DNA of 64,000 nucleotides, from the NCBI GenBank assembly GCA_964420605.1, contig CAYQUC010000006.1, positions 8,760 to 72,759 on the forward strand, in the 5' to 3' direction. Below are positions 9,069 to 18,700 of the stretch, piece by piece. A model generated the notes under the pieces. The model had not been told where the DNA came from. It saw nothing but the letters and a program-made list of their open reading frames with translations, and ran no database searches. Position 1 is the stretch's first letter, and every line of letters begins with the position of its first letter. The position numbers were made by a program, and so were the translations under genes. The DNA is from CAYQUC01 sp964420605 (GTDB lineage: Bacteria > Pseudomonadota > Gammaproteobacteria > UBA6429 > Thiohalophilaceae).

Positions 9069-9707
9069 TTAATCATTTTTGGGCCAATAGTTTTCAACAA
9101 CGTCTTCTGGTAAGCTTATTCCGATAATAACATCGGTAGAACCATCGTCCCATATTTCGACGGTGAGGTAGTAATCATCATCGGCTGCTTCACATTCATG
9201 GTAACGTAATTCATCGCCATCATCATCGTCAAAATCATTCGGTGGATCGATAATACAATTTTTTTCGTAATAATATGCTTCAACAAATTTTTCTTCTTGT
9301 TGATAATCGTTATTTAACCAACCGTCCAATTCGGGTGGAACCGTTTGAACTTTTAAACACGGAAAATCGTCATCATCAAATAATTTTGCAAATTCATCAG
9401 CATCAAATATTTGGCCGACTTGATCCCGACTTAGTTTGCGTGACAGTAATAACTGCGGGTCGCCGTCATTATCATCAGGGGATAAAAAGTATGTTTCATT
9501 ATCCGCATTACGCAATGTCACTTCAGGTACGATGCCATCAGAATAATAATAGCCTGCAATGTCGGTTACTTCAAATTGCTGTCCTTGAATTTCTTTGGGT
9601 AATGATAAACGCTCTTTGAAAGAAACAATATCACCGGGCAGTAAATCGTTAGCCGATTTAAGATTGCGAGTTTCGTCTTTTTTACCACCAAATAAACCTT
9701 TAAACAT
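9069..9707 (-). CDS. yjfK: YjfK-like (DUF2491) acidic protein
   Basis: The product has 212 residues, extremely acidic in the C-terminal half (FDDDDGDELRYHECEAADDD). The N-terminus MFKGLFGGKKDE followed by LLPGDIVSF agrees with YjfK/DUF2491 proteins of the enterobacterial yjfIJKLM cluster, and order next to PspA/YjfJ and DUF2170/YjfI supports this. The protein is cytoplasmic and its biochemical role is not known. The family assignment rests on gene order plus wording, so a different DUF in the same role is possible. Confidence 0.7.
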   Translation of the reverse strand: MFKGLFGGKKDETRNLKSANDLLPGDIVSFKERLSLPKEIQGQQFEVTDIAGYYYSDGIVPEVTLRNADNETYFLSPDDNDGDPQLLLSRKLSRDQVGQIFDADEFAKLFDDDDFPCLKVQTVPPELDGWLNNDYQQEEKFVEAYYYEKNCIIDPPNDFDDDDGDELRYHECEAADDDYYLTVEIWDDGSTDVIIGISLPEDVVENYWPKND

Positions 9708-9788
9708 AATTATCCCTTATTTGTGTTGCGGTAGGTTGGGTTTGCCTAAATTATCTGGGCAACCCCAATCTACTATTTCCCAACATAA

Positions 9789-10484
9789 TTACTTCTTCTG
9801 TTTTGCTTTCAAACGTTCTAAAACACTATTAGCACCGCCTGAACCATTGCTACCAATACCGCTATCTTTTAGTTTTCGGTCAAGATCATCACTAGAGTCT
9901 TGTTCTTCTAACCATTCACCGGCTTCCATACTATCATTAGTACGTTGTTGCTTTTTCTTGATGCGGTCTAGTGCTTTTGAAACACGGTGTTCACTTGAAC
10001 CTGTGGCAGCAATATTTGCAGAAATGCTGCTAGTCGCTTTTTGTAATTGTTGCACGGTTTTAACTTTTTCTAGTTCACGTTTATTTTTTTGAATCGTTTT
10101 TTCACGTTTCTTAATAAGTGTGTAGATGGAAGCCACTTCTTTTTTAAGATTGGTGTACTCTTCATCAATGCTACTGCGTTCTTGCTCTAGCTCGTCAATT
10201 CGACCAGCAACTTCGGTTGCTAAATCTTCTTGTCCAGCATCAAGTGCTTGCATTGCTTTTGTTTCATAGTCACCAATATCAGCATTCAGCGTATTTAAGT
10301 TACGTTTTAGACTAATTTCGGTTGCTTTTAAGCCGGTTAAGCTTTTCTTTGCTTTATCAATTGCAGTTTCGGCTTCACGAATTTCTTGTTCGTAAATTCG
10401 AATAGCTTGTGAATCAACAATCGCTTCACCAACTTCGCTTGCGCCACCTTTAATGGCAGTAACAATATCTCCAAATATACTCAT
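9789..10484 (-). CDS. yjfJ: PspA/IM30 family membrane-stress protein (YjfJ-like)
   Basis: The product has 231 residues: MSIFGDIVTAIKGG N-terminal amphipathic part, then long heptad-rich coiled coils (about residues 30-170) as in PspA/Vipp1 ESCRT-III-like proteins. The C-terminal tail is low in order (SGIGSNGSGGANS) and ends with basic residues. PspA proteins bind stressed inner membrane and stop proton leakage. It sits directly after DUF2170 (11 bases) and before DUF2491, the YjfI-YjfJ-YjfK order. No PspF or PspBC is present in the window, so regulation is of another type. Confidence 0.9.
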   Translation of the reverse strand: MSIFGDIVTAIKGGASEVGEAIVDSQAIRIYEQEIREAETAIDKAKKSLTGLKATEISLKRNLNTLNADIGDYETKAMQALDAGQEDLATEVAGRIDELEQERSSIDEEYTNLKKEVASIYTLIKKREKTIQKNKRELEKVKTVQQLQKATSSISANIAATGSSEHRVSKALDRIKKKQQRTNDSMEAGEWLEEQDSSDDLDRKLKDSGIGSNGSGGANSVLERLKAKQKK

Positions 10485-10495
10485 CTTTTATACCT

Positions 10496-10903
10496 CTATA
10501 GTAAGAACTGTTGAATTGATTCTAATACTTCAACAGTATTTTCTGCTTGTACTTCTAGTTCATGCACAATATTTTCAAAACTGGTGTTTAATGACATAGC
10601 ACCAAATAAGATGTAGTTATCAGCCTGCATACCCACCGCGCTTAACGGCACAACCGGACTCAGTTGTAATAACATGGTATTTAGCTCGTCGAGCGACTCC
10701 GGTTTTACTTCGGTCTTATGGAACAGTGGGGTCACTGATAAAATTTGTGTTTCAGTTGTTGCAAGCTTAATGGGAAACTCGTCCACATTTGAGCAAATTA
10801 CGTCTAAAACACCGTTATCATTTAACACGGCATCAAAAGAGGTTCCTTCTTCTGTCGTATGTTCATTTAAACGAAATGCTAAATCTTCTAGGTTGATGGT
10901 CAT
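10496..10903 (-). CDS. yjfI: YjfI-like DUF2170 protein
   Basis: The product has 135 residues, acidic and cytoplasmic. Its wording (LVLNDNGVLDVICSNVDEFPI-type start, LSPVVPLSAVG, ENIVHELEVQAENTVEVLES near the end) and its position immediately before a PspA gene fit YjfI (DUF2170). It is first in the tight group DUF2170-PspA-DUF2491-small-K+ channel-rhomboid. Two palindromes lie just upstream. Molecular function is not established for the family. Confidence 0.8.
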   Translation of the reverse strand: MTINLEDLAFRLNEHTTEEGTSFDAVLNDNGVLDVICSNVDEFPIKLATTETQILSVTPLFHKTEVKPESLDELNTMLLQLSPVVPLSAVGMQADNYILFGAMSLNTSFENIVHELEVQAENTVEVLESIQQFLL

Positions 10904-10938
10904 TAAAAACTCCTTTGTACTTTATTGTACCCGTTGCT

Positions 10939-10982
10939 GCCATAATATGGCGGCTTATGATTAATATATGCCATATTATGGC
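10939..10982. promoter_or_regulatory. paired 13-bp palindromes upstream of the DUF2170-PspA operon
   Basis: GCCATAATATGGC (10939-10951) and GCCATATTATGGC (10970-10982) are each palindromic around one base and are reverse complements of each other. They are 31 bp apart, three helical turns, and lie 36-80 bp before the DUF2170 start. This is the form of a double operator for a dimeric regulator. The regulator is unknown. Confidence 0.6.
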
Positions 10983-11049
10983 GATGTGCAAGTCTAGATT
11001 GTTACTATTTTAAATAAAATCGATATATTTATATAAGTTGTTGATATTA

Positions 11050-12786
11050 TTACTTTAATTTACCAGTTAATTTGGGATTACTGTAGAAAACACCGTCAAT
11101 TTTCTCCCAAGCATCTTGATGATAGTTAAAAATCACCCGACTGCCGAGCTTATTCACCTTAACACTGTCAGCAAATTGGTAAAATGACGGTGCGAAAACA
11201 AAAGCAGCTAAAAGCTGTTGTTTGGATATCCACGGATCGTTTACTGGCAGTGTAACGGAATTAGCAATCCGCTGTGAAGCCTTTTGGCCGTGAACCGTGC
11301 CAATAGTCCAGCCCCATTCACCAAAGGTGGGTACATTGGCATGATATTGTTCGGTTTGAAAGCCAACGGATTCAAGTGTTTTACCAATGGATATAAAAGC
11401 CTGCTGTGCGTGATATGGTGAGGTGGATTGAATTGCAATAACGCCATCACCGGATAATAGATCTTTTAAACGGGCGTAGAAAAAATCGCTATAGAGTTTA
11501 TTTAAGTCTGGGTGGCTTGGATCGGGTAAATCAATAATAATGGTATCAAAATGCCGTTTTTCAGACACCATTTTTTCCACTTCAAGGAAGGCATCACGAT
11601 TTATGATGTGCACTCGAGGATCATTGAGTGCATTTTCATTGAGTTCTAATAATGTTTTTTTAATGGTGTCGGGTAATTCGGTTGCCTTGCCTTGAAATAA
11701 ATTAATCATGTCAGTATCAAGATCGACCAGTGTAACTGATTTTGGATTCCACTTTAAAATATCGCGAACCGCGAGTCCGTCACCGCCACCAATGACTAAA
11801 ATAGTCTCATGCCGAGCCGAGGTTAATAGCGCGGGGTAGGTTAAAAAACTATGATAGATATGCTCGTCGCTGCTAGAGAATTGTAAGCGGCCATTAATGT
11901 ATAAACTAATGACCTTATCTAATCCCTGACCTACAATACGTTGGGTAAGCGTTAGATGCTGATACGGTGTTACCTTGCTATAGATTGGATCGTCTTCAAA
12001 TAATGCGTAGTTCATTTGCTCAACCCATTTAGCGCCACTAAAAGCCAAGATAATAATTACAGCAATGACAAACAAGTGCACAATGATCAAGGTGCCCAGT
12101 TTATTAATTTTTTTATGGTATCGAATCAGAAAAATAACACCGACTAAAATATTAGCTGCTGCTGTGGCAACGGCAGCAACCATAATTGGAATTTGCAGGC
12201 ACACTGTCACCCATATCGCGGCACCAATACCGGCACCAATATAATCTGCGCCATAAATAGTGCCAGTGTTGTGCTCCAAATGTTGCTGGTGAATGTTTTC
12301 TCGGATACGCGCAATGAGAGGAATTTCCATGCCAATCATTAAGCCAAGAATAAAACCGGTAACATAGGGCGTGTAATACGAAATTTCTTTTAGGGTTTCA
12401 ATTGCGCCACCTTGCATCATGACCGAAGGATGGATGTTATACAGATCGTGCAACCAATGCGGTAAGGTGTAAATAAGTGCGGTCATAGATGCCATGATTA
12501 AAATTGAGCTGGATCCGAGTAACGCGATAGTAACTTCAAGCCAGGTAAATCCGGTAAAGGGGTCTTTTATCCACTTTGCAGTAAAAGCACCAATGCCCAT
12601 GGCGACAATCATGATGCCGATCATGGCGTAGATAGTGGTTTCAACTGCGCCTAAAATTCTACCGGCATAATGTGCTAATAAATATTCATAAATTAAACCA
12701 CAGCCAGCAAGCACTGCCATACTGATAATAAGAATGACATCATCGCGAAAGTAGGGAAGTTTCCATTTGGATAATAAGTATGACAT
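11050..12786 (-). CDS. membrane-bound spermidine/spermine synthase-like protein
   Basis: The 578-residue protein has an N-terminal half of about seven hydrophobic helices (ISMAVLAGCGLIYEYLLAH onward to about residue 245) and a C-terminal aminopropyltransferase fold with VIGGGDGLAVRDILKW and VDLDTDMINLF, the decarboxy-SAM binding region, then IIIDLPDPSHPDLNKLYS. Fusion of a membrane domain to a spermine-synthase fold is known in a large uncharacterised family. Such genes accompany PspA/DUF350 clusters, hinting that polyamine or a related modification belongs to the same stress response. Substrate unproven. Confidence 0.85.
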   Translation of the reverse strand: MSYLLSKWKLPYFRDDVILIISMAVLAGCGLIYEYLLAHYAGRILGAVETTIYAMIGIMIVAMGIGAFTAKWIKDPFTGFTWLEVTIALLGSSSILIMASMTALIYTLPHWLHDLYNIHPSVMMQGGAIETLKEISYYTPYVTGFILGLMIGMEIPLIARIRENIHQQHLEHNTGTIYGADYIGAGIGAAIWVTVCLQIPIMVAAVATAAANILVGVIFLIRYHKKINKLGTLIIVHLFVIAVIIILAFSGAKWVEQMNYALFEDDPIYSKVTPYQHLTLTQRIVGQGLDKVISLYINGRLQFSSSDEHIYHSFLTYPALLTSARHETILVIGGGDGLAVRDILKWNPKSVTLVDLDTDMINLFQGKATELPDTIKKTLLELNENALNDPRVHIINRDAFLEVEKMVSEKRHFDTIIIDLPDPSHPDLNKLYSDFFYARLKDLLSGDGVIAIQSTSPYHAQQAFISIGKTLESVGFQTEQYHANVPTFGEWGWTIGTVHGQKASQRIANSVTLPVNDPWISKQQLLAAFVFAPSFYQFADSVKVNKLGSRVIFNYHQDAWEKIDGVFYSNPKLTGKLK

Positions 12787-12854
12787 TTAATTTTATTGCT
12801 ATTATTACAGTTGTGTTTGAACTAGGTAGTTAGACTTAAAGAATGGAGATAGTT

Positions 12855-12885
12855 CCTTCTCCCATAAGGAGAAGGTTTGGATGCG
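12855..12885. repeat. palindromic intergenic repeat, possible terminator
   Basis: CCTTCTCC (12855-12862) and GGAGAAGG (12868-12875) form a perfect 8-bp stem with a five-base loop, followed by TTTGG. The wording resembles the widespread CCCTCTCCC-type extragenic palindromes of gammaproteobacteria. It lies between the DUF350 and synthase genes and could end or attenuate transcription from the DUF350 side. Confidence 0.55.
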
Positions 12886-12913
12886 GAAGATAGTATCAAG
12901 TATGGTATTGGAG

Positions 12914-13801
12914 TTAACCTAATAAACCTTTAAATATAAATCCAATTGCGATGTAAATAGCGGCTTCAATATACGCTACACCAACATTTTGTTGGTTATC
13001 TATTTCTTCAACAATATTAATGCCTGCTAACACCACCATACGAGCGATAGTGGCTAATGGTGATAATAATATGGTGATAACAACGGCAACGACAAACCAG
13101 CTTAATACTGAACGCCCAATTTCATCAGGTAGGAATGTTACCATTCCGGATGCTGCGCTTAGCGCTAAGGCTGTGCCGAGAATATGCCCAGAGTAACGAA
13201 TGGCCAATGCGGCATTACCATCGGATAAGGCAGCTTGTAAATTTTTACCGTTATTGCGTTTTTTATAAATGGCACCGCGTAATCGAGTGACGATTAATAA
13301 AATAACTTGTGATGCGATAAATATCAGTGCAACAGGGATTAAACCCGAGTAACCACCGGATGTTTCCCAGTTCATGGATGAGTGGATGATTATCCCCAGC
13401 GCAACCATGTTGGCTGCTTGCACAATACCTGCAGAGATATTTTTGTCTGCGATTTTATCTTTTAATGAAAAATTATTGAAGATAATCGCATCATTTATCA
13501 TGGTTCCTATTTTTAAAAACACGATTCCGGCCAGTGCGTATACTGCCACGTTGCCGGCTTCTTCTAATAAACCAACCGATGAATCACCGCTGACTGCTGC
13601 AAATAACACCAAGGACACGGCTAATGCGCCACCGGCAATTGAAATACCAAATGCAAAGTTATCTTTTTTTGATAATTCTTCAGTGGTATTAACGCCAGCG
13701 AGTAAGCCTTGCAGGTGTCGTATACTACTAATTGCAATTATCGCAATGATTAAATCGATACCAATAATGCTTAAATGCCACAAAGAAATTGAATTTAACA
13801 T
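12914..13801 (-). CDS. YjfL-like protein with two DUF350 domains
   Basis: The 295-residue inner membrane protein has about eight helices in two similar halves; each half carries the DUF350 pattern (SIAGGALAVSLVLFAAVSG in the first, YSGHILGTALALSAASGM in the second). Single-domain YjfL is half this size. DUF350 proteins are repeatedly found with PspA-like and spermidine-synthase-like genes, as here. Transport or sensing in the membrane is assumed for the family; no catalytic motif is visible. Confidence 0.82.
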   Translation of the reverse strand: MLNSISLWHLSIIGIDLIIAIIAISSIRHLQGLLAGVNTTEELSKKDNFAFGISIAGGALAVSLVLFAAVSGDSSVGLLEEAGNVAVYALAGIVFLKIGTMINDAIIFNNFSLKDKIADKNISAGIVQAANMVALGIIIHSSMNWETSGGYSGLIPVALIFIASQVILLIVTRLRGAIYKKRNNGKNLQAALSDGNAALAIRYSGHILGTALALSAASGMVTFLPDEIGRSVLSWFVVAVVITILLSPLATIARMVVLAGINIVEEIDNQQNVGVAYIEAAIYIAIGFIFKGLLG

Positions 13802-13840
13802 GATGCTTCCTCTTAAATAATATGCTTATTTAATTTTAAT

Positions 13841-14776
13841 TTATTTACCACCGAACGAGCCACGCGAAGTTCGTGATGAACTACGAGAGCTGGCCATACG
13901 ACGTGATGATGATCGAGCTGATTTAAAGGAGTTACTTTGCATGGACGCAACCCGTGAGCCGGATTTTGGTTTTGCATAAGGGCTTTTAAAACTTTTGCCT
14001 TCGCGTTTAAATTTGTTACGTGTGCGAGTTTGTGTTTGGGCGGCACTGGCTTTTTGACTTGGCGAACTGTAATACTGTCGGCCGGCCTCACCATAATAAC
14101 TGTAGTTTCGGTTACCTGCCCAACCACCATAATAAATAGGTGAGCGGAACAAGGAACTAAACAAGGCATATTTACCGTACCATTCCCAAAATGAGCCGCC
14201 ACTAGAGTTAGAGCTCCAATTGCCATATTGTGGATTTCCGACTAACTGACTGCCGGCACCATAATCTTTTGCGCCATTAGCGAGTAGGCTGGCTTGTTTG
14301 CTCATGGATTCTACTCGGCCCAGTTTGCCCTTAGACATATCGGCTAAGACATTAATGGGGTCGGTTAACATCATGCCGTAAATATCCGGTTTAGAGGCGG
14401 TTTTAATCGCGAGGTATTCATCACCGACTTGTTGTACTTTTTGCAGGCCCTGTTTTGGTGCAGATGGTGCAAGTGCATTTACTTCTTTTAAGCGGCTGGC
14501 CAAACTTTTATACATAGGTCCATTGACAGTCGCGTCAAGCGCGAGTGTGTCAACTAACTCAGACAAGTCTGGGCTTTGTTTTTTAACAATAGCAGCATAT
14601 TGTTTCAATAATGATGCTTTTGAGATGGTGCCAGATATCAGATGCCGCCTCAATTTGTCGACTTCAATGCGAGCTTCAACGGCCGATTTTTGCAGTTGTA
14701 AGCGCCATGTTTCTTCGTCGGATGTACACGCGCCCAACACTAAACTGATTAGTAGCAGGATGCTGATGTTAGTCAT
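13841..14776 (-). CDS. lipoprotein with Ser/Arg-rich tail, YjfM-like position
   Basis: From the ATG at 14776 the product has about 311 residues; an upstream in-frame ATG at 14794 adds six. The signal peptide SILLLISLVLGAC ends in a good lipobox (LGAC), so the mature protein is lipid-anchored. The middle contains Tyr/Gly/Trp-rich segments (YYGGWAGNRNYSYYG), and the last 90 residues are rich in Ser, Arg and Lys, low complexity. It heads the minus-strand PspA block, 40 bases before DUF350. It could fill the place of the YjfM/DUF1190 lipoprotein; that is inference from order and composition. Confidence 0.72.
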   Translation of the reverse strand: MTNISILLLISLVLGACTSDEETWRLQLQKSAVEARIEVDKLRRHLISGTISKASLLKQYAAIVKKQSPDLSELVDTLALDATVNGPMYKSLASRLKEVNALAPSAPKQGLQKVQQVGDEYLAIKTASKPDIYGMMLTDPINVLADMSKGKLGRVESMSKQASLLANGAKDYGAGSQLVGNPQYGNWSSNSSGGSFWEWYGKYALFSSLFRSPIYYGGWAGNRNYSYYGEAGRQYYSSPSQKASAAQTQTRTRNKFKREGKSFKSPYAKPKSGSRVASMQSNSFKSARSSSRRMASSRSSSRTSRGSFGGK

Positions 14777-14882
14777 ATTGCTTTTTATTATCATAATTTA
14801 ATTGTATCTCTTATTAAGCCCTGCGCTCAAATTTATGTTTAAAATTATCACATATAACACTAATTATCGACAGATCAGGATA

Positions 14883-15620
14883 TTATTTTTTTCGAATCCC
14901 ATCAAATAGGCCATAAGTCCATGGCCGCATGGCAACGACCACGGTCATACCATAGCGATCATCAATTGGTAAGCCGGCATCATCATTATTGAGCTCATTT
15001 AATTCTTTGGCCAGAATGTCCATTTTTCGCTTAAACAGTATTTGGCTTGGTTTTGCAAGCATGGCGTTTACTACGATGAGCTTTTCATTGTCTTTATTAA
15101 ATTGTGAGTTAAAAAAGTCGGCTTGTAGCTTTTCTAGAAAGAATCTTTGGATCGGGCCGTTATCTCGCCATTTAAAATTTGCCGCGACTAATAACTTAAC
15201 TTTGTTTCTGGGTAAAAGTTCGATTAGTTTTAATTTATCGAGCTTGGTTAAATAGCCAATGCACTGTGGCTCGGTAAAATGAAAATATTCAATGATATTA
15301 TTCTTGCTCCATTTGTTCAAAATACACACAGTAACCAGCAATAAACCGAGATCGTTAGCAATTTCTGCTTCTTGTTGTTCGCTGAGTTCAGTCAAATGAA
15401 TTGTGTTTTGATCTTTCATTAGTTGCACCAGATCGGATATTTCAAGTTTGAGCATATGGCAAACTTGTTCGAGCCGTTGTAGTGTAAAACTTTGCTCAGA
15501 AAATAAGCGTTTAACGCTGGCTTCAGATAAAGACAGGTACTCAGCAACATCCGAGTAGGTTTTGCCATGTGATTTAAGTGATTGTTTTAAGGTGTGCACT
15601 AATAGCGTATGTTGTGACAT
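14883..15620 (-). CDS. XRE-family transcriptional regulator
   Basis: The 245-residue protein has a Cro/C1-type helix-turn-helix at the N-terminus (TYSDVAEYLSLSEASVKRLF, then FTLQRLEQVCHMLKLEISDL, residues about 18-65) and a C-terminal domain of about 170 residues without a recognised ligand motif. It is transcribed away from the LplT-PlsC-Aas fusion gene, and a perfect 18-bp palindrome lies between them, so it may control that gene and itself. Confidence 0.85.
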   Translation of the reverse strand: MSQHTLLVHTLKQSLKSHGKTYSDVAEYLSLSEASVKRLFSEQSFTLQRLEQVCHMLKLEISDLVQLMKDQNTIHLTELSEQQEAEIANDLGLLLVTVCILNKWSKNNIIEYFHFTEPQCIGYLTKLDKLKLIELLPRNKVKLLVAANFKWRDNGPIQRFFLEKLQADFFNSQFNKDNEKLIVVNAMLAKPSQILFKRKMDILAKELNELNNDDAGLPIDDRYGMTVVVAMRPWTYGLFDGIRKK

Positions 15621-15721
15621 AAATTTCTTCCATTAAATGACGCGTCAGTATTGAAATATAATACTTTAAGCGGTGATTTACAACACTATTCGTATCAAGG
15701 TAGCAATATTTACTGCTAAAC

Positions 15722-15739
15722 CCTAGTATTCATACTAGG
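15722..15739. promoter_or_regulatory. 18-bp perfect palindrome, probable operator
   Basis: CCTAGTAT and ATACTAGG are perfect inverted half-sites separated by two bases. The site is in the divergent interval, 102 bp from the XRE start and 56 bp from the start of the fusion gene, an ideal place for repression of the latter. Binding by the XRE protein is inference. Confidence 0.6.
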
Positions 15740-15794
15740 TAAACGGCTACGGAATTAGTCAAAAGAGAAGTTAAAGCAGCGGAGTGTATGACAT

Positions 15795-18700
15795 ATGAGT
15801 AAATTAATAAAAATAGCGGGTTTTATCCCATTTATAGCCATTATCTTTTTAAATGCATTTGTTGATTTGGGTCATAAAATTATGATTCAAAATACAGTGT
15901 TTAAAATGTATGACGGTGAAGCCCAAATTGTTTTAACTGCAATCGTGAATGGTTTAATTCTGTTACCGTTTATTTTTCTATTTAGCCCATCGGGTTATCT
16001 AGCTGATAAATATCAAAAGCCTATCGTGATGCGAATTAGTGCGGTGGTGGCAGTCGCACTAACATTGCTAATTACACTGTCATATTATCAAGGTTGGTTT
16101 ATTGTTGCGTTTATTATGACTTTTTTACTGGCAGTACAAAGTGCTTTTTATTCACCAGCCAAATACGGTTACATAAAAGAATTGGTTGGCTCAGAACGAC
16201 TGACATCGATGAATGCAATTGTGCAAGCAACAACAATTGTTGCAATACTGACCGGGGCATTTGTTTTTTCAATTTTATTTGAAAGTTATTTAGTCAATCA
16301 AACTTATTTGAACGAATCGAGTTTAATTCAATTAATTGCCCCCATTGGTTGGCTATTAGTGTTGTTTTCAATTATCGAAGTTATCTTTGCTTATAAAATT
16401 CCATTACAGCAAGCTGCAACAAGCACACTCAATGATGAACATTTTAAAGCATCAAATTATATTAAAGCCGGTTATTTAAAAACAAATCTTAAAATATTAT
16501 GGAATGATCAAAATATTTGGTTATCAATAGTTGGCTTATCCATTTTTTGGGGCATATCCCAAGTTGTATTAGCGTCATTCCCTGCTCTCGCAAAGGACGT
16601 GCTTAATAGTAATAATACTATTTTAATTCAAGGGCTACTAGCTTGCGCCGGAATTGGTGTGGTTGTGGGTTCGGTGATCGCAGGAAGTAAATCAAAACAG
16701 TATATTGAAACAGGATTTGTTGCCATCGGTGCTATTGGACTTGTGATTACTGTATTTTTAATAACACAGTTTGATAGTGCAATTAGTTTGGCAATTAACA
16801 TTTTTATGTTTGGTCTTTTTGGTGGTTTATTTATTGTGCCGTTAAATTCGATGATTCAATTTAAAGCCGAAGATTCAAAATTAGGAATGGTTATCGCCGG
16901 TAATAACTGGGTTCAAAATCTAGTAATGTTTGGATTTTTATTAATGACAGTTTTGGTGGCATTAATTGGCGTTAGTACTATTAGCTTATTTTATGTTGTC
17001 ACCGCACTGACTTTTATTGGCGCGGTATACACTATCTATCAATTACCACAATCCTTAATAAGACTGATATTTGGTGGATTACTGAGTGGTCGCTATAAAG
17101 TTAAGGTTCAAGGTTTCAACAATATTCCAAATCAAGGCGGGGTCTTGTTACTGGGTAATCATATTAGTTTTATCGATTATGCCATTATTCAAATTGGCTG
17201 CCCACGACCAGTGCGATTTGTCATTCATAAAAGTTATTATAATCACTGGTATCTAAAATGGTTTTTAGACATCATGGGTGTTATTCCAATTTCGTCAGGT
17301 TCAAGTTCGGAATCATTAACTACAATAAATCAATTATTAAAAGCAGGTGAAGTAGTGTGTCTATTCCCTGAGGGTGCGATTAGTCGTAATGGGCAATTAG
17401 GCGATTTTAAGCGCGGTTTTGAAAAAACAGTCACTGATGTTGATGGTGTTATTTTACCTTTTTATATCCGGGGTCTATGGGGCAGTCGTTTTTCGCGCTC
17501 AAGTAATCGAATGAAAGCGAAACCAGTGAATGGATTACGACGCGATTTGATTATGGCCTTTGGTGAACCGATTGCAATTGACAGTAAAGTTGATGTAGTA
17601 AAACGACGGGTGTTTGATTTATCAATATCTGCATGGCAGGAATATACCGATACATTAAAAACAGTACCCATGGAATGGATTCAAACCGTAAAAAATAATC
17701 CAAAATACGATTGTATGTCGGATGTACTAGGGGGCGTGGCACTTAACGCAGAAAAAGCCTTAACCTCAAGTATTGTGTTTTCACAATTAATTAAAAAATG
17801 CAGTCCGGAGCAAAACATTGGCCTGTTACTACCCACCAGCAGTGTCGGCATGTTAATTAATATGTCCGTCATGCTACTTGGTAAAACCGTGGTAAATTTA
17901 AATTACACCGCCAGTATTTCTGCATTGTTAGGTGCGATAGATAAAGCCGATATTAAAACTATATACACGTCGTCACGGTTCGTTAAGAAATTAATGGAAC
18001 GCGGCATTGATAGTGAATTATTGTTTAAAAACGTTAACGTTTATTATCTTGAAGAATTAAAAGAAGAAATAAGTCTCGCTAAAAAACTATCAACTTTAGT
18101 GATGGTGAAATTGTTACCGGCTAAAGTATTGGGAATGCTCTTTGGTAAACCCGTGCCAATTACCAGCCCGGCTGCGATTTTATTTTCAAGCGGTAGTGAA
18201 GGGACTCCAAAGGGCGTGGTATTGAGTCATCAAAACCTAGTTGGTAATATTAAACAAGTAACCGATGTGATGAATTTACGCGAGCATGACAGTATCATGG
18301 GTAGCTTGCCACAGTTTCATGCTTTTGGTTTAACAGTGACAGGCTTATTGCCTTTACTCGAAGCCGTTCCCGTTGTGTTTCATCCAGATCCTACCGACGT
18401 TGTTAATATCGGAAAGGCTATCTCAAAACATAATATAACAATTATGTTTGGTACTTCGACGTTTCTTCGATTGTATGCGCGTAATCGCCGAGTCTTGCCG
18501 TTAATGTTAGATTCCATTCGATTGGTTATATCCGGTGCTGAAAAATTAAATGATTTAGTTAGCAGTAGTTTTACCAAAAAATTTAATCTACCGATTTATG
18601 AAGGTTATGGCACCACTGAAACGACACCGGTCGCGGGCGTTAATATTCCCGATACTTTAGACCAAGGTTCGTGGCGCGTGCAAGTCGGCAATAAGACTGG

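Noticed and set aside
9275..10092. Plus-strand open frames across the DUF2491 and PspA genes
   Set aside because: They lie wholly opposite well-supported coding regions and lack protein-like content.
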